64,000 bases of DNA from Bacillus sp. USDA818B3_A. GTDB taxonomy: Bacteria > Bacillota > Bacilli > Bacillales > Cytobacillaceae. Below the pieces are notes generated by a model. That model made no database searches and was not told where the DNA came from. It was given only the letters and a program-made list of their open reading frames with translations. Within the stretch, counting starts at the first letter, position 1. The number at the start of each line of letters is the position of its first letter. Below are positions 28,011 through 39,688 of this stretch, in pieces. The translations under genes and the position numbers were made by a program. Where the stretch lies: NCBI RefSeq assembly GCF_009928415.1, contig NZ_JAABNN010000003.1, positions 526,145-590,144 on the forward strand. The letters run 5' to 3'.

Positions 28011-29780
28011 TTATTTATTAACATTTAGTGACAAATATAATTCTTTCAGTTGAGCCTCAGAAACTTCACCAGGTGCATCTGTTAACAAGCAGCTTGCACT
28101 GGCTGTTTTAGGGAAGGCAATCGTATCCCGCAGGTTAGAACTGCCGGCAAGCAGCATAACCAAACGGTCAAGGCCGATGGCGATTCCCCCGTGCGGAGGT
28201 GTTCCATATTCAAAAGCATTCATAAGGAATCCGAACTGTTCCATTGCTTCTTCCGGAGTAAAGCCCAGCACGCTGAACATTTTTTCTTGAACCTCACGTT
28301 CGAATATTCTTAGCGAACCACCGCCAAGTTCATACCCATTTAAAACAATGTCATAGGCTTGAGCGCGAACTTTTGAAGGGTCAGTTTCCAGAAGTTCAAG
28401 ATCTTCTCTAAACGGCATCGTGAATGGATGGTGTGCGGCATAGTACCGCCCTTCTTCCTCAGCATACTCAAGAAGCGGCCAGTCCGTAACCCAAAGGAAA
28501 TTAAACTTGTCAGGATCAATTAAGCCTAATTCCTTTCCAAGTTTTTGTCTTAACGCACCAAGTGCATCTGCAACAACGCTCTTCTTATCTGCAACAAATA
28601 ACAATAAATCGCCTTCAGCCGCTTCAAGCGTAGCTTTGATTGCTTTTGCATCCTCTTCAGAGAAGAATTTAGCAATCGGCCCTTTTAAGCCTTCCGCATC
28701 TACCTTTAACCAAGCAAGGCCTTTGGCGCCATATACAGCAACAAACTCAGTTAAGGCATCGATATCCTTACGAGAATAGTTGTCGGCTGCACCCTTTACA
28801 TTAATCGCTTTTACTTGGCCTCCGTTTGCAACTGCAGCTGCAAATACTTTAAAGCCGGATTCCTTTACGATTTCAGATAGGTCAACTAGTTCTAGGCCAA
28901 AACGTGTATCAGGTTTATCTGATCCAAAGCGGCTCATTGCTTCCGCATAGGTCATCCGTGGGAAGTTTTTAGGAACTTCTACTCCCTTTATTTCCTTCAT
29001 TAAGCCTGACAGCATGTTTTCCATCATGCCCATAATGTCTTCCTGACTCATAAAGCTCGTTTCAATATCGACTTGAGTAAATTCAGGCTGACGGTCAGCG
29101 CGCAAGTCCTCATCACGGAAACAGCGGGCAATTTGATAATAACGCTCGACTCCGCCTACCATAAGCAATTGCTTAAAGATTTGCGGCGATTGCGGCAATG
29201 CGTAGAATTCACCCGGATGGACACGGCTTGGAACTAAATAGTCACGTGCTCCTTCCGGTGTGCTTTTTGTTAAAATTGGTGTTTCAATATCTAAGAAACC
29301 CTCACTGTCTAGGTAGTTTCTAATATGTTTCGTTACTTGATGGCGCATTTTCAATGTTTCAAATATAGCCGGACGCCGGAAATCTAAATAACGATATTTT
29401 AAACGAACATCTTCCGAAGCATCTGTCCGATCAGAAATCTGGAATGGCGGTGTTTTCGCTTCATTGATAATCGTTACTTCTTCCGCCTGAACTTCAATCG
29501 TACCAGTTGAAATATTTTCATTTATGGTACCTTCTTCGCGGCTGATCACTGTTCCGACTACATTAAGTACATATTCGTTTCGAATAGTTTCAGCTAATTG
29601 GAGTGCTTCCTTTGATGTATCTGGATTGAATACAACCTGAACAATTCCAGAACGGTCACGTAAATCGATAAAAATTAACCCGCCAAGGTCACGGCGCTTT
29701 TGAACCCAGCCTTTTAAAGTTACCTTCTCACCAACTGCTGACTCTGGAACTTCTCCACAAAAATACGATCTGCCAAACAT
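28011..29780 (-). CDS. aspS: Aspartyl-tRNA synthetase
   Basis: A class IIb synthetase of 589 residues. An N-terminal OB-fold anticodon-binding domain (about 1-105, [22 protein letters not shown]), then the catalytic core with motif 2 ([20 protein letters not shown]) and motif 3 ([14 protein letters not shown]), and the bacterial GAD insertion domain between them (about 285-410). It lies 11 bp after hisS and should be under the same T-box. No terminator is seen between aspS and the 6S promoter. Confidence 0.97.
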   Translation of the reverse strand: MFGRSYFCGEVPESAVGEKVTLKGWVQKRRDLGGLIFIDLRDRSGIVQVVFNPDTSKEALQLAETIRNEYVLNVVGTVISREEGTINENISTGTIEVQAEEVTIINEAKTPPFQISDRTDASEDVRLKYRYLDFRRPAIFETLKMRHQVTKHIRNYLDSEGFLDIETPILTKSTPEGARDYLVPSRVHPGEFYALPQSPQIFKQLLMVGGVERYYQIARCFRDEDLRADRQPEFTQVDIETSFMSQEDIMGMMENMLSGLMKEIKGVEVPKNFPRMTYAEAMSRFGSDKPDTRFGLELVDLSEIVKESGFKVFAAAVANGGQVKAINVKGAADNYSRKDIDALTEFVAVYGAKGLAWLKVDAEGLKGPIAKFFSEEDAKAIKATLEAAEGDLLLFVADKKSVVADALGALRQKLGKELGLIDPDKFNFLWVTDWPLLEYAEEEGRYYAAHHPFTMPFREDLELLETDPSKVRAQAYDIVLNGYELGGGSLRIFEREVQEKMFSVLGFTPEEAMEQFGFLMNAFEYGTPPHGGIAIGLDRLVMLLAGSSNLRDTIAFPKTASASCLLTDAPGEVSEAQLKELYLSLNVNK

Positions 29781-29791
29781 GATTATCCCCC

Positions 29792-31063
29792 TTAAGCTTG
29801 CAATTCCTTGAATTGTTTTATAAATGTGTTTAGGTCTAATTCTACCTGTTCACCTGTAGCCATATTTTTAACATTAATTTTATTATTTTGAAGCTCATCG
29901 TCTCCGAGTATTGCTACATATTTGGCTTTTAAGCGGTCAGCCGCTTTAAACTGTGCCTTGAATTTCCGATCCAGATAGTCTCTTTCTGCAGAAAATCCGG
30001 CCATTCGTAATTGCTGCAAGAGTCCTACTGTATAATCTTTAGCAGCTTCCCCAAGCGCTGCTACATAGCAGTCAATCCCCTGGTTGATTTCTAGTTCAAT
30101 GCCCTCTGCATTAAGGGCAGCAATAAACCGTTCAATACTCAAGGCAAAGCCGATACCAGGTGTTTCAGGACCGCCAATTTCTTCTGCCAATCCATTGTAG
30201 CGGCCGCCTCCGCAAAGGGTAGTAATCGCTCCAAAGCCTTCAGCATTACTCATAATCTCAAAAGCCGTGTGATTATAATAATCTAAGCCGCGGACTAAGT
30301 TTGGATCCACTTCAAATGGAATATCAAGCAAAGTTAAATAGTTCTGTAATTTTTCAAAATAGGTCTTTGAAAAATCATTTAAATAATCCAAAATCGATGG
30401 TGCTGTTTTCATTAATTCATGATCACGGTCTTGCTTACAGTCAAGGATCCGAAGCGGATTTTTCTCTAGACGGTTTTGGCAGTCATGACAAAACTCTCCA
30501 ATCCGCGGTTTGAAATGATTCACAAGGGCCTCACGATGTGCGGTCCGACTCTCTTTATCACCCAAACTGTTGATAATAAGCCTTAACTTTTGTAGTCCCA
30601 TTTCTTTATAAAGATTCATGGCTAGAGAAATAACTTCTGCGTCAATCGCCGGATCGTTACTTCCTAATGCCTCGACACCAAATTGAACGAATTGACGGAA
30701 GCGGCCAGCCTGGGGGCGTTCATAACGGAACATTGGCCCCATGTAGTAAAGTTTTACAGGCTGATTAGCCAGCCCAAACATTTTCTTCTCAACAAAGGAG
30801 CGGACAACCGCCGCCGTCCCTTCTGGTCTTAGCGTAATACTTCGTTTTCCTCTATCTTCAAACGTGTACATTTCCTTTTGGACAATATCAGTGCTGTCGC
30901 CAACACCTCTTGAGAAAAGATCAGTATGTTCAAAAATCGGTGTACGAATCTCTTGATATTGATATTTTTCACAAAGTTCTCTTGCTTTTGCTTCAATGAG
31001 CTGCCACTTTTCTACTTCACCTGGCAGTATGTCCTGCGTGCCTCTTGGGATGCTAATAGACAT
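29792..31063 (-). CDS. hisS: Histidyl-tRNA synthetase
   Basis: A class IIa synthetase of 423 residues. N-terminal [11 protein letters not shown], motif 2 [23 protein letters not shown], His-A motif [15 protein letters not shown], motif 3 GFALSIERF, then the C-terminal anticodon-binding domain. The T-box leader upstream controls hisS-aspS. ATG 31063 follows AAGGAGG. Confidence 0.97.
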   Translation of the reverse strand: MSISIPRGTQDILPGEVEKWQLIEAKARELCEKYQYQEIRTPIFEHTDLFSRGVGDSTDIVQKEMYTFEDRGKRSITLRPEGTAAVVRSFVEKKMFGLANQPVKLYYMGPMFRYERPQAGRFRQFVQFGVEALGSNDPAIDAEVISLAMNLYKEMGLQKLRLIINSLGDKESRTAHREALVNHFKPRIGEFCHDCQNRLEKNPLRILDCKQDRDHELMKTAPSILDYLNDFSKTYFEKLQNYLTLLDIPFEVDPNLVRGLDYYNHTAFEIMSNAEGFGAITTLCGGGRYNGLAEEIGGPETPGIGFALSIERFIAALNAEGIELEINQGIDCYVAALGEAAKDYTVGLLQQLRMAGFSAERDYLDRKFKAQFKAADRLKAKYVAILGDDELQNNKINVKNMATGEQVELDLNTFIKQFKELQA

Positions 31064-31138
31064 GGTGATAGACCTCCTTTATAAACATAACGCGTATGTA
31101 GATATTGTTAATTGGATAGTTTTCTTTTTTCTGGAAAC

Positions 31139-31424
31139 GCAAAAAAACTCCCATCCCTTGTATACATACAAGGGACGAGAGTTTAAAATCCCGCGGTGCC
31201 ACCCTAGTTGAAGAACATGAACATGCCCTTCCTCTTAAACAGTTAACGCCTGCAACGTTCAACTCCTACTAAAGCATTTGCTTTTTCAGAGAGAAGCCTA
31301 CGGAGTGTTCTTTCACTAAGGTACATGTAGAAATGCTTTCAGCCTAAGGCATTCCCTCTCTTTTCATGGATAATCTTAATTACTGTGCTCCATCATTGGT
31401 TATTTTCGAATATGACTTATATTT
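31139..31424 (-). promoter_or_regulatory. T-box leader of hisS-aspS
   Basis: Minus strand: T-box GGGTGGCACCGCGGG (about 31190-31205), then a terminator with arms CTCGTCCCTTGTA and TACAAGGGATGGG and a T7 run (31141-31184). The stem-rich stretch up to 31400 is stem I to stem III. By context it should read tRNA-His; a CAC triplet occurs in the leader, but I cannot assign the specifier with confidence. Confidence 0.92.
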
Positions 31425-31429
31425 ATATA

Positions 31430-31458
31430 ATAATACGGAGCATCTAAACTAATGTCAA
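31430..31458 (-). promoter_or_regulatory. Sigma-A promoter of hisS-aspS
   Basis: TTGACA (31453-31458), 17 bp, TATTAT (31430-31435). It abuts the stop codon of yrzK. Confidence 0.85.
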
Positions 31459-31465
31459 GAGACAT

Positions 31466-31642
31466 TTACGACCTTCCTAGATGTTTTTTTAACTTTCTGA
31501 CATCGCCCATCGTAAGCCCAAATTCAGATGCAAGTTCAAACGAGTTTGTGTGTCCTTCTTTTTGAATAAAGTCATGAAAGTCTACCCCAAATAGGCGGCA
31601 GTCCATGGATTGTATATTCATTCCCTTTTCACTTGACCTCAT
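31466..31642 (-). CDS. yrzK: Small conserved protein, YrzK-like
   Basis: A 58-residue frame starting with ATG 31642, eight bases after GAGGTG. The C-terminal half (FELASEFGLTMGDVRKLKKHLGR) looks like a helix-turn-helix of the sigma-factor region 4 kind, which is why homologues carry sigma-70-like labels. No DNA-binding function is known to me. It lies between hisS and yrvJ, where B. subtilis has yrzK. The symbol rests on position and is tentative. Confidence 0.75.
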   Translation of the reverse strand: MRSSEKGMNIQSMDCRLFGVDFHDFIQKEGHTNSFELASEFGLTMGDVRKLKKHLGRS

Positions 31643-31797
31643 ATCACAATCACCTCAGTTTTTTTTCTATTATTTCCATCCATCAGAAAAAAATTCTTAT
31701 TAGAGAGAGGATTTCTAGTAATTTTAGTTAAAATAGCCATTTAAGGAATGAATTTCTGTTTTTTTTACGATAGAATAGATGGGTAAAGGAGGTTGTC

Positions 31798-33537
31798 ATG
31801 TCAAAAAAGTTAACTCTACTTCTATTCTCTATTATTCTCCTATTTGGTACCTTCCTGCCACAAGGAGGGATGGCTTCAAGTGGAACAGTTACTATTTCCA
31901 CTGACACGGTAAATGTCCGCAGCGGACCGGGATTAAGCTACCCCCTTGTTTTGACCGCAGTACGGGGTGAAAGTTACTCCATTGTTAGTGAGAAGGGTGA
32001 TTGGCTTGAAATCAAGCTCGGGGTGGGACAAACCGGCTGGGTTGTCAGTTGGCTGGTCACAAAAGATAATGAAGAAGAATCGGGAACAACATCAGGATCT
32101 GCTGGAAGAAATGCCGCCAAGGCCAACACCGATCAATTAAGAATTCGTTCAGGCCCTGGGACAAGCTTCCCAATCGTTGGTTCTCTAAATCAAGGGCAGG
32201 AAGTAACGATCCTTGATCAAAATGAAAATTGGTATAAAATCACTTCAGACTTCGGTGAAGGATGGGTCCTTCGAGAATTTTTACAAGTACAATCTGGTGA
32301 AAATTACTCTGATTCATCAAACTCCACCGAAATGGGAACTGTAAACGCTGATACCATAAATATAAGGGAAGAAGCTTCCGAGACTAGTCCGATTCTTGGA
32401 AAATTAACCAATGGTACGGATGTTACGATTGTTTCGAAAGAAAATAATTGGCTGGAGATTCGTTATTCAGACCTTAGCGGGTGGGTAAAAGCAGAGTTTA
32501 TTGATACCCAATCAAAAACATCACAGAATACGCCTAAGAAAAAATTAACAGGCGTTTATGGCACTGTAACAGCCGGAAGTCTTAGTGTCCGGTCAGAGCC
32601 CTCATTAAATGCAGACATCATTAGCAGTGTGTCAAAGGATCAGCGATTTGCTATTTTGGAAGAAAATAATAATTTTTCAAAAGTAGAGTTTGAGTCTGGT
32701 AGTTTTGGCTGGATTTCAAGCCTGTACCTTGAGAAATCCACTGAATCAAAACCTTCACAGTTACAGGGCAGTACGGTCACTATCTTACATAACGGAACAA
32801 ATATTCGAGAGGAAGCAACGGCCGATTCTCAAGTGGCTGCCTTGGCAAACGAAGGAGATTCTTTTCCTGTAAAAGGGATTGTGAATGACTGGTACGAGAT
32901 TGAGTTAAACGATGGAAGCACGGGATATGTAGCTGGATGGATTGTGTCTAGCAATGGGTCAACAACTCAAATCCATAAAGGCGGCGCCGAAGGCTATCTG
33001 AAAAACAAAACGATTGTCCTTGATCCAGGTCATGGCGGCGGCGATAACGGGACCACTGGTGCAAATGGTACATTAGAAAAGGAACTTACCTTAAGAACTG
33101 CACGGCTTTTATATGATAAATTAAGTGCTGCCGGAGCCAATGTCTATCTTACCAGAAGCAGTGATTCTTTTATTACCCTTCCATCCCGTGTAAGTGCCGC
33201 TGCTGCAAGAGATGCAGATGCCTTTATAAGTTTGCATTATGACAGCAGTCTTGACCGAAGTGCGCGAGGTATGACAGGTTATTACTTTTACGATTATCAA
33301 GAAGGTCTAGCTGATTCTCTCTATTCCTCAACCGTTGCGCAAACCAATTTGGATGGACGCGGGGTTAGATTCGGTGATTTTCATGTGATTCGGGAAAACA
33401 GTCAAACAGCTGCCCTGATTGAGCTGGGATACTTAAGCAACCCGCAGGAGGAAATCACATTAAACTCCGGGGTCTTTCAAGAAAATGCAGCATCGGGTCT
33501 ATATAATGGATTAGCTAGATATTTTAAAAACAACTAA
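31798..33537 (+). CDS. yrvJ: N-acetylmuramoyl-L-alanine amidase with five SH3b domains (YrvJ)
   Basis: A 579-residue exported peptidoglycan hydrolase. Signal peptide at about 1-26, then five bacterial SH3 domains (each with a VNVRSGP- or IREEA-like start and a G-W near the end) over about 28-388, then an Amidase_3 domain at about 403-577. Zinc ligands are in VLDPGHGGGD (His412), the glutamate of LEKELTLRT and the histidine of ISLHYDS; the catalytic glutamate is in ALIELGYLSN (Glu542). The SD is AAAGGAGG. It is transcribed opposite to its neighbours and ends in its own terminator. Confidence 0.94.
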   Translation: MSKKLTLLLFSIILLFGTFLPQGGMASSGTVTISTDTVNVRSGPGLSYPLVLTAVRGESYSIVSEKGDWLEIKLGVGQTGWVVSWLVTKDNEEESGTTSGSAGRNAAKANTDQLRIRSGPGTSFPIVGSLNQGQEVTILDQNENWYKITSDFGEGWVLREFLQVQSGENYSDSSNSTEMGTVNADTINIREEASETSPILGKLTNGTDVTIVSKENNWLEIRYSDLSGWVKAEFIDTQSKTSQNTPKKKLTGVYGTVTAGSLSVRSEPSLNADIISSVSKDQRFAILEENNNFSKVEFESGSFGWISSLYLEKSTESKPSQLQGSTVTILHNGTNIREEATADSQVAALANEGDSFPVKGIVNDWYEIELNDGSTGYVAGWIVSSNGSTTQIHKGGAEGYLKNKTIVLDPGHGGGDNGTTGANGTLEKELTLRTARLLYDKLSAAGANVYLTRSSDSFITLPSRVSAAAARDADAFISLHYDSSLDRSARGMTGYYFYDYQEGLADSLYSSTVAQTNLDGRGVRFGDFHVIRENSQTAALIELGYLSNPQEEITLNSGVFQENAASGLYNGLARYFKNN

Positions 33538-33542
33538 GCATA

Positions 33543-33576
33543 AGGCTCTGGAAGAATTCTCTTCCGGGGCTTTTTT
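33543..33576 (+). terminator. yrvJ terminator
   Basis: GGCTCTGGAAGA and TCTTCCGGGGCT pair (with G-T pairs) around ATTC, followed by T6. Confidence 0.85.
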
Positions 33577-33583
33577 AAACAGC

Positions 33584-33612
33584 AAAAAAGCCTGGCACGA
33601 TTGCCTAGGCTT
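33584..33612 (-). terminator. dtd terminator
   Basis: AGCCTAGGCA and TGCCAGGCT pair around ATCG with one bulge, followed by T6 on the minus strand. It faces the yrvJ terminator. Confidence 0.85.
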
Positions 33613-33613
33613 C

Positions 33614-34054
33614 TTACTTACTTTCTACAATTAACGTAACGGGACCATCATTGACTAATTCTACATCCATCATGGCACCGAATACGCCTGTTTCAACGGT
33701 AATTCCTTTATCACGAAGCATCTGGTTGAAGGTTTCATACAATATGACGGCCTGTTCAGGTCTAGCCGCTTCCATAAAGTTTGGTCTGCGGCCTTTCCTG
33801 CAGTCGCCAAATAAAGTGAACTGTGATACAGACAGGATTTCCCCGCCAACATCCAATAAAGAAAGATTCATTTTACCCGCATTGTCATCAAAGACCCGTA
33901 AATTAGCTATTTTGTCAGCTAGGTAGGCAGCATCCTCTTCCTTATCTTCATGGGTCACCCCAACCAGCAAGACAAACCCTTTGGTTATTTTTCCGGTGAT
34001 TTCTCCGTCAACCGTTACTTTTGCCTGTTTGCTGCGTTGTACTACTATTCTCAT
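33614..34054 (-). CDS. dtd: D-aminoacyl-tRNA deacylase Dtd
   Basis: 146 residues, removes D-amino acids (and glycine from tRNA-Ala) from tRNA. It has the two family motifs of the dimer active site: [10 protein letters not shown] and [11 protein letters not shown] (the Gly-cisPro region). N-terminal [18 protein letters not shown] is typical. It lies downstream of relA, separated by a GC-rich hairpin element. This is yrvI in B. subtilis. Confidence 0.96.
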   Translation of the reverse strand: MRIVVQRSKQAKVTVDGEITGKITKGFVLLVGVTHEDKEEDAAYLADKIANLRVFDDNAGKMNLSLLDVGGEILSVSQFTLFGDCRKGRRPNFMEAARPEQAVILYETFNQMLRDKGITVETGVFGAMMDVELVNDGPVTLIVESK

Positions 34055-34081
34055 GCTAGAAACTCCTTAACTTATGGCTCT

Positions 34082-34234
34082 GTTAATCTAGAATGTTGAT
34101 TTCCGCTCCAGGTGCTCCCTTTCCGCGGGCGTGCCGGGGAGCCTCCTCGCCGCTTCGCGCCTGCGGGGTCTCCCCTGCCCCGTACTCCCGCAGGAGTGGA
34201 GCACCTTCCGCTCCAATCAACAATGTGCATTAAC
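34082..34234. repeat. GC-rich hairpin repeat between relA and dtd
   Basis: The ends are inverted: GTTAAT/ATTAAC outside, TGTTGATT/AATCAACA next, then AGGTGCTCC/GGAGCACCT, and a GC-rich core with GGGGAG/CTCCCC and CCGCGGG/CCCGCAGG. Its composition contrasts sharply with the AT-rich flanks. It lies after the relA stop and has no T-run. It resembles dispersed elements I recall from Bacillus intergenic regions. Confidence 0.75.
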
Positions 34235-34239
34235 AAAAT

Positions 34240-36435
34240 TTAACTTATAATCCTGCGAACGGAATAGATATCAGGGATTTGCTTGATTCGGTCGACAACT
34301 TTTTGGAGATGGCTGACATTGTGGATCGCAATCGACATGATGATGGTCGCCATTTTATTACGGTCTGATTTTCCGGAAACCGCTGAGATATTTGTTTTGG
34401 TCTCACTAACGGCTTGAAGAACCTCATTAAGCAGTCCCTGACGGTCATAACCGCTGATCTCAATGTCGACGTTATACTCCTTACGGTCATTTAAGGAAGA
34501 TTCCCACTCAACCTGGATTAATCTTGATTGGGCATCATTTGAATCAATATTTGGGCAATCCGAGCGATGGACAGAGACACCGCGGCCTTTGGTAATAAAC
34601 CCGACAATCTCATCCCCCGGAACAGGATTACAGCATTTTGACAAGCGGATCAACAGGTTATCGATCCCTTGGACGCGTACACCTGATTCCCGTTTTTTCG
34701 TCGATGGAAAGGACTTCAAATCGGTAATGGCATTCGCAATCGTTGCCGATTGTTCTTTATCCCGTTTTTTGCGCCACTTCTCGGTCAGGCGGTTGGCCAC
34801 CTGCAATGCAGTAACACCATTATAACCAACGGCTGCATACATATCTTCTTCATTGGAAAAATTAAACTTCTCAGCTACCTTTTTCAGGTTCTCAGCTGTT
34901 AAAATTTCCTTAATGTCGAATTCCATGCTGCGAATTTCTTTTTCAACTAACTCTTTGCCTTTAATGATATTTTCATCACGGCGCTGCTTCTTAAAAAACG
35001 CTCGAATCTTATTTTTCGCCTGCGAGGTTTGAGCCAGCTTCAACCAGTCCTGGCTAGGTCCATAGGAATGTTTAGAAGTCAGGATCTCAATGATATCACC
35101 GGTCTTCAGTTTATAATCGAGTGTCACCATTTTTCCGTTCACTTTTGCACCAATCGTTTTATTGCCGATTTCAGAGTGAATCCGATAGGCAAAATCGATA
35201 GGAACAGAACCAGACGGCAATTCGATGACATCGCCTTTTGGCGTAAAAACGAACACCATATCCGAGAACAAATCGATTTTTAATGATTCCATAAATTCTT
35301 CGGCATTGGCGGTATCGTTTTGAAAATCTAGGATTTCCCTAAACCAGGTAAGTTTTTGTTCGAAGGTGGAACTGTCGCTAATCGCTTTTCCTTCTTTATA
35401 AGCCCAGTGAGCTGCAACCCCGAACTCCGCGATTCGGTGCATTTCATCCGTTCTAATTTGCACTTCAAGCGGATCCCCTTTTGGACCTATGACGGTCGTA
35501 TGCAAGGACTGATACATATTTGGCTTAGGCATCGCAATATAATCTTTAAACCGGCCGGGCATCGGTTTCCAGCAAGTATGAATAATGCCAAGAACCGCAT
35601 AACAATCCTTAATACTATTCACCACAATCCGGACGGCAAGCAAATCATAAATTTCACTGAATTGTTTGTTTTGCAAGGCCATCTTCCGATAAATGCTGTA
35701 AATATGTTTAGGACGTCCTGAAAGCTCCGCTTTAATGGATACTTCACTTAAACGGCCCTTTACTTCGTCAATGACATCATCAAGATATTGCTCACGCTCT
35801 GCCCGTTTCTTTTTCATTAAGTTCACAATCCGGTAATACTGCTGTGGATTTAAATATCTTAATGCGGTATCTTCCAGCTCCCATTTAATCTTAGAAATAC
35901 CAAGACGATGAGCTAAAGGTGCAAAAATTTCAAGTGTCTCATTGGAGATCCGGCGTTGTTTCTCGACAGGAAGATGTTTTAGTGTCCGCATATTATGCAA
36001 ACGGTCCGCCAGTTTAATCAGGATGACGCGGATATCTTGTGCCATTGCAACAAACATCTTTCGATGATTCTCTGCCTGCTGCTCTTCATGAGACTTATAT
36101 TTAATTTTTCCTAACTTCGTCACTCCATCAACAAGCATTGCCACTTCGCCGTTAAAAGCCTCTGCAATATCCCCTAAGGTTACATTGGTATCCTCAACAA
36201 CGTCATGGAGAAAACCAGCCGCCACAGTTGCCGGGTCCATTTCAAGGTCGGCTAAAATACCGGCAACTTGAATGGGATGAATAATGTATGGCTCTCCCGA
36301 TTTTCTATATTGTTCACGATGGGCATGTTTCGCGTACTCATAGGCTTTTTTCACCAGTTCCACATGCTCATCATTTAAATATTTTCTAGTCTTGTCGATG
36401 ACTTGGTCGGCCGTTAACACTTGATCGTTCGCCAT
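34240..36435 (-). CDS. relA: Bifunctional (p)ppGpp synthetase/hydrolase RelA
   Basis: 731 residues, long Rel type. An HD hydrolase domain ([12 protein letters not shown], then HDVVEDT with His77-Asp78) is intact. The synthetase domain follows ([21 protein letters not shown]), then TGS ([22 protein letters not shown]), a conserved-cysteine helical region ([14 protein letters not shown]) and a C-terminal ACT domain ([17 protein letters not shown]). This lone enzyme both makes and degrades alarmone in Firmicutes. AGGTG precedes ATG 36435. It is downstream of apt, as in B. subtilis. Confidence 0.97.
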   Translation of the reverse strand: MANDQVLTADQVIDKTRKYLNDEHVELVKKAYEYAKHAHREQYRKSGEPYIIHPIQVAGILADLEMDPATVAAGFLHDVVEDTNVTLGDIAEAFNGEVAMLVDGVTKLGKIKYKSHEEQQAENHRKMFVAMAQDIRVILIKLADRLHNMRTLKHLPVEKQRRISNETLEIFAPLAHRLGISKIKWELEDTALRYLNPQQYYRIVNLMKKKRAEREQYLDDVIDEVKGRLSEVSIKAELSGRPKHIYSIYRKMALQNKQFSEIYDLLAVRIVVNSIKDCYAVLGIIHTCWKPMPGRFKDYIAMPKPNMYQSLHTTVIGPKGDPLEVQIRTDEMHRIAEFGVAAHWAYKEGKAISDSSTFEQKLTWFREILDFQNDTANAEEFMESLKIDLFSDMVFVFTPKGDVIELPSGSVPIDFAYRIHSEIGNKTIGAKVNGKMVTLDYKLKTGDIIEILTSKHSYGPSQDWLKLAQTSQAKNKIRAFFKKQRRDENIIKGKELVEKEIRSMEFDIKEILTAENLKKVAEKFNFSNEEDMYAAVGYNGVTALQVANRLTEKWRKKRDKEQSATIANAITDLKSFPSTKKRESGVRVQGIDNLLIRLSKCCNPVPGDEIVGFITKGRGVSVHRSDCPNIDSNDAQSRLIQVEWESSLNDRKEYNVDIEISGYDRQGLLNEVLQAVSETKTNISAVSGKSDRNKMATIIMSIAIHNVSHLQKVVDRIKQIPDIYSVRRIIS

Positions 36436-36554
36436 GAAATCACCTTTATCTTCATCTCAATTTTTATATCAAAATCCCGCCAAGCTGCGAGAGAATCTTT
36501 TTATATAAATATTTTCCTAAAAAAAATTGTTACTAAATTAGAATGATTGTTACT

Positions 36555-36583
36555 ATTATCGAAAAAAATAGCGAAATTGTAAA
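36555..36583 (-). promoter_or_regulatory. Candidate sigma-A promoter of relA
   Basis: TTTACA (36578-36583), 17 bp, GATAAT (36555-36560). A direct repeat, ATTGTTACTA, begins at 36526 and 36546 on the plus strand; the second copy touches the -10. The rest of this 285-bp gap is AT-rich and holds the apt terminator. Confidence 0.6.
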
Positions 36584-36671
36584 GAGATTGTACTGTTTTT
36601 TTACTAAATTACGAAATCTTTGTCACTTCTAGCGGCTTTTATAGGCTATTTTGCCTGTTAAAACGTATTTA

Positions 36672-36710
36672 AAAATTATATAAAGAGAGCACTCGTAAAT
36701 TGAGTGCCCT
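36672..36710 (-). terminator. apt terminator
   Basis: GGGCACTC and GAGTGCTC pair around AATTTAC, then TCTTTATATAATTTTT on the minus strand. The stem is good; the T-run is interrupted. Confidence 0.7.
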
Positions 36711-36720
36711 CATGCATCAT

Positions 36721-37233
36721 TTAGTAGTGCAATAATGTAAGAACATCGTAACCGTCTAATTTGCTGCGGCCTTCTAAATAGCTTAATTCTACTAAGAAAG
36801 CAATCCCAGCAACCACACCGCCAAGCTCTTCCACCAATTTAATAGTGGCATCAATGGTTCCGCCGGTAGCTAACAAATCGTCTGTGATTAACACACGTTG
36901 ACCAGGCTGAATGGCATCTTTGTGAATAGTAAGAACATCTTTACCATATTCCAAACCATAGCTTACCTTAATGGTTTCTCGAGGCAGCTTACCTTCTTTA
37001 CGGACTGGTGCAAATCCAACCCCTAATGAGTAGGCAACAGGGCAGCCGATAATAAAGCCGCGTGCTTCAGGTCCAACGATAATATCAATTTGTTTCTCTT
37101 TTGCGTAAGAAACGATTTGATCCGTTGCGTATTTATAAGCTTCTCCGTTATTCATTAAAGGAGTAATGTCTTTAAACTTAATTCCTGGTTTTGGCCAGTC
37201 AGGTACGATTGTAATATATTCTCTTAAATCCAT
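36721..37233 (-). CDS. apt: Adenine phosphoribosyltransferase
   Basis: 170 residues. Makes AMP from adenine and PRPP. The PRPP-binding motif is [13 protein letters not shown] and the family N-terminus is [23 protein letters not shown]. It begins two bases after the recJ stop, so the pair is translationally coupled. Order recJ-apt-relA is conserved in Bacillaceae. Confidence 0.97.
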   Translation of the reverse strand: MDLREYITIVPDWPKPGIKFKDITPLMNNGEAYKYATDQIVSYAKEKQIDIIVGPEARGFIIGCPVAYSLGVGFAPVRKEGKLPRETIKVSYGLEYGKDVLTIHKDAIQPGQRVLITDDLLATGGTIDATIKLVEELGGVVAGIAFLVELSYLEGRSKLDGYDVLTLLHY

Positions 37234-37235
37234 TG

Positions 37236-39587
37236 TTAAATTGCCTCCTCAGATTCAACTGATTCTTGGATGACTTGATCGAACCAGCCTTTTAATTCTT
37301 GAAAGGAGGAAAACAATAGCTCTCTTTCAAGAGTATACTGGGCCTGTTTTGTTTGATAAGTGTGTGAATCAGTCAGGTCACGCTTTTGCGCTCCCGTATT
37401 TAAAGTAATAAATCCATTGTTTATTGTAACAAAATCCAGTTCAGAAAACACCTTTGACATAAATTTAATCGTTTCCTGTGACCAGCCGCGGTGTTTAGCG
37501 ATTGTTTCGCCATGAAGATTCAAGTCAATGGGACCCTTTTTTAACAGCAAGGCATAGAACCATTTAAAGTGATCACGTGTTGGTATCGTCGAAAAATAAT
37601 CGCTTGCTTCTTTATAAAAATACGCATAGATTCTGGCTGGTTTTTCCCCTGCAATTAATTCTTTAAGAAGGTCTTTTGACGGCGGAAAATCCACTAATGC
37701 AATATTGGCCCCGTTTCCATCAAAGACTTTGGCTTCTTCCAGGTCTTGAATTAAAATGGCCTCTGATTGTAATTCTGGGTTCATTTTTTCAAGGTTCGCT
37801 TTATTGAAAACAACAATCTTCCTGTTTTCAGCCGGTACTGTGTTTTGTAAGTGATGCGTTCTCCTTTGTCCACGAAAATCAAATAGCTGCCACTTATTGA
37901 CCGCTACATCGTGGATAAAGATTTGCGGTTTACGTATATTGTTCCATTCATTAATAGATAATTCTCCAATTAATGAAATTTTGGAAGCAGGAGAGATATG
38001 GTCCACCAGCGGCCCTAAACCAAATCCGATGCCATCAAGGCTTGCGCCTTCTTCATTTATTAAAAGTTTAAGATGGTTTTGCTCACTGCCAATTTTTCTG
38101 ATACTTTTTATCGCCACATTATTGATTAACACTTTTGGTTTTGGATTGTCCACACCAAATGGCGCCAGAAGACTAAGCTCATCTAAGGCATTTAAGCTGA
38201 TATTTTCAAGATGTATTTCCTCATCAAGCTGGGTGATTGGTATTAAATCATCCTCTGAAAGTTGCTCGTCCGCAAGGAGATTGAGACGCTGACGGAGCTC
38301 TGCAACATCCTCAAGTTTCAATGTCATCCCTGCCGCCATAGGATGTCCGCCAAAATGTGGAAGAAGTTCTCTGCAAGTAGATAAATTTTTAAATAAGTCA
38401 AAACCAAATATACTTCTTGCCGAACCCTTAGCAACGCCTTTTTCAGGGTCGAAATTTAACACGATAGTCGGCCGGTAAAATTTTTCAACAAGCCTTGAGG
38501 CTACAATCCCGATTACACCGGCATTCCAGCCTTCTCTGCCAATCACAAGCACTTTATTAGTCTCAATTGGGAAGTTTTTCTCGACCTCTTCGATGGCCTC
38601 GGCAGTAATTGTATTAACAATTTCCTGCCTCGTCTTATTTAAGGCATTCATTTCTTCTGCAAGAGCAGCTGCTTCATCTTGATCGTCTGTCAAGAGCAGC
38701 TGAACCGCCAAATCGGCATCTTCAAGTCTGCCGACAGCATTGATTCTAGGTGCAAGCGTAAAGCCGATCGTCTCTTCGTTGATCGACTTAAAATCCACAC
38801 CTGCTAGTTTTAAAATAGCCTTCAAACCAATATTTTCGGTCGTTTTTAGTTTTTCCAAGCCTTTTCTTGCAATTAAGCGATTTTCATCTTTTAACGAGAC
38901 GAGGTCAGCAATCGTACCAATCACGGCAATTTCCAACAAGTGCTCTGGAACTTCTCCATATAACGCATGGGCAAGTTTAAAGGCTACACCCACTCCTGCC
39001 AGTTCGCGAAAAGGATACGTACTGTCTGGCAGCTTGGGATGAATGATAGCCAATGCTTCTGGTAAGACGGGTCCAGGTTCATGGTGGTCAGTAATTATCA
39101 GATCCATCCCAAGCTCTTTGGCAACTGAGGCCTCATGAACAGCCGCGATTCCTGTATCTACCGTTATCAACAGTTTAATGCCATTCTCTGCTGCATGACG
39201 GAAGGCAGCTTCGTTTGGACCATAGCCTTCTGAAAAACGATTAGGTATATAAAATTGGACGTTCGCCCCTAGATCGCGCAGTGTAATCATTAACACAGTA
39301 GTACTGCTTACACCATCTGCATCATAATCTCCGTAGATGAGAATTGGTTCTTGTTTCTCAATCGCTTCACGAATTCGATTAACAGCCGTTTCCATCCCTT
39401 TAAGCAGGTAGGGATCATGAAACCCATCTTTTCCAAATAAAAAATACCGAGCAGATTCTACGGTATTGAGTCCACGGTTGACAAGTAGTGATGCAACTAG
39501 AGGTGTTATTTTCAACTCATTAACGAGCATATCAACATTATTATAATCAGAATTGCGTACAATCCATTTTGTTTTTGACTTTAACAC
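37236..39587 (-). CDS. recJ: Single-stranded-DNA-specific exonuclease RecJ
   Basis: 783 residues. A 5'-3' ssDNA exonuclease with DHH/DHHA1 domains: [15 protein letters not shown] (motif I), [21 protein letters not shown] (motif III), then [11 protein letters not shown] of DHHA1, an OB fold and a Firmicute C-terminal extension of about 200 residues. GTG 39587 is chosen, nine bases after GAGGGG; an in-frame GTG at 39599 lies in the SD. The usual DHH and GGHxxAAG residues are all present. Confidence 0.95.
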   Translation of the reverse strand: MLKSKTKWIVRNSDYNNVDMLVNELKITPLVASLLVNRGLNTVESARYFLFGKDGFHDPYLLKGMETAVNRIREAIEKQEPILIYGDYDADGVSSTTVLMITLRDLGANVQFYIPNRFSEGYGPNEAAFRHAAENGIKLLITVDTGIAAVHEASVAKELGMDLIITDHHEPGPVLPEALAIIHPKLPDSTYPFRELAGVGVAFKLAHALYGEVPEHLLEIAVIGTIADLVSLKDENRLIARKGLEKLKTTENIGLKAILKLAGVDFKSINEETIGFTLAPRINAVGRLEDADLAVQLLLTDDQDEAAALAEEMNALNKTRQEIVNTITAEAIEEVEKNFPIETNKVLVIGREGWNAGVIGIVASRLVEKFYRPTIVLNFDPEKGVAKGSARSIFGFDLFKNLSTCRELLPHFGGHPMAAGMTLKLEDVAELRQRLNLLADEQLSEDDLIPITQLDEEIHLENISLNALDELSLLAPFGVDNPKPKVLINNVAIKSIRKIGSEQNHLKLLINEEGASLDGIGFGLGPLVDHISPASKISLIGELSINEWNNIRKPQIFIHDVAVNKWQLFDFRGQRRTHHLQNTVPAENRKIVVFNKANLEKMNPELQSEAILIQDLEEAKVFDGNGANIALVDFPPSKDLLKELIAGEKPARIYAYFYKEASDYFSTIPTRDHFKWFYALLLKKGPIDLNLHGETIAKHRGWSQETIKFMSKVFSELDFVTINNGFITLNTGAQKRDLTDSHTYQTKQAQYTLERELLFSSFQELKGWFDQVIQESVESEEAI

Positions 39588-39650
39588 TGGTAGGTTCACC
39601 CCTCAGACTTACTAATTATACAGGAGCAGGTCAGAGGTTTCAATCAAAAG

Positions 39651-39680
39651 AAAAAACTGCAAAATGGTTTGCAGTTTTTT
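39651..39680 (-). terminator. secDF terminator
   Basis: AAAAAACTGCAAA and TTTGCAGTTTTTT pair around CCAT, ending in a T-run on the minus strand. The symmetric sequence would also work on the plus strand. Confidence 0.9.
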
Positions 39681-39688
39681 CGTAAAAT

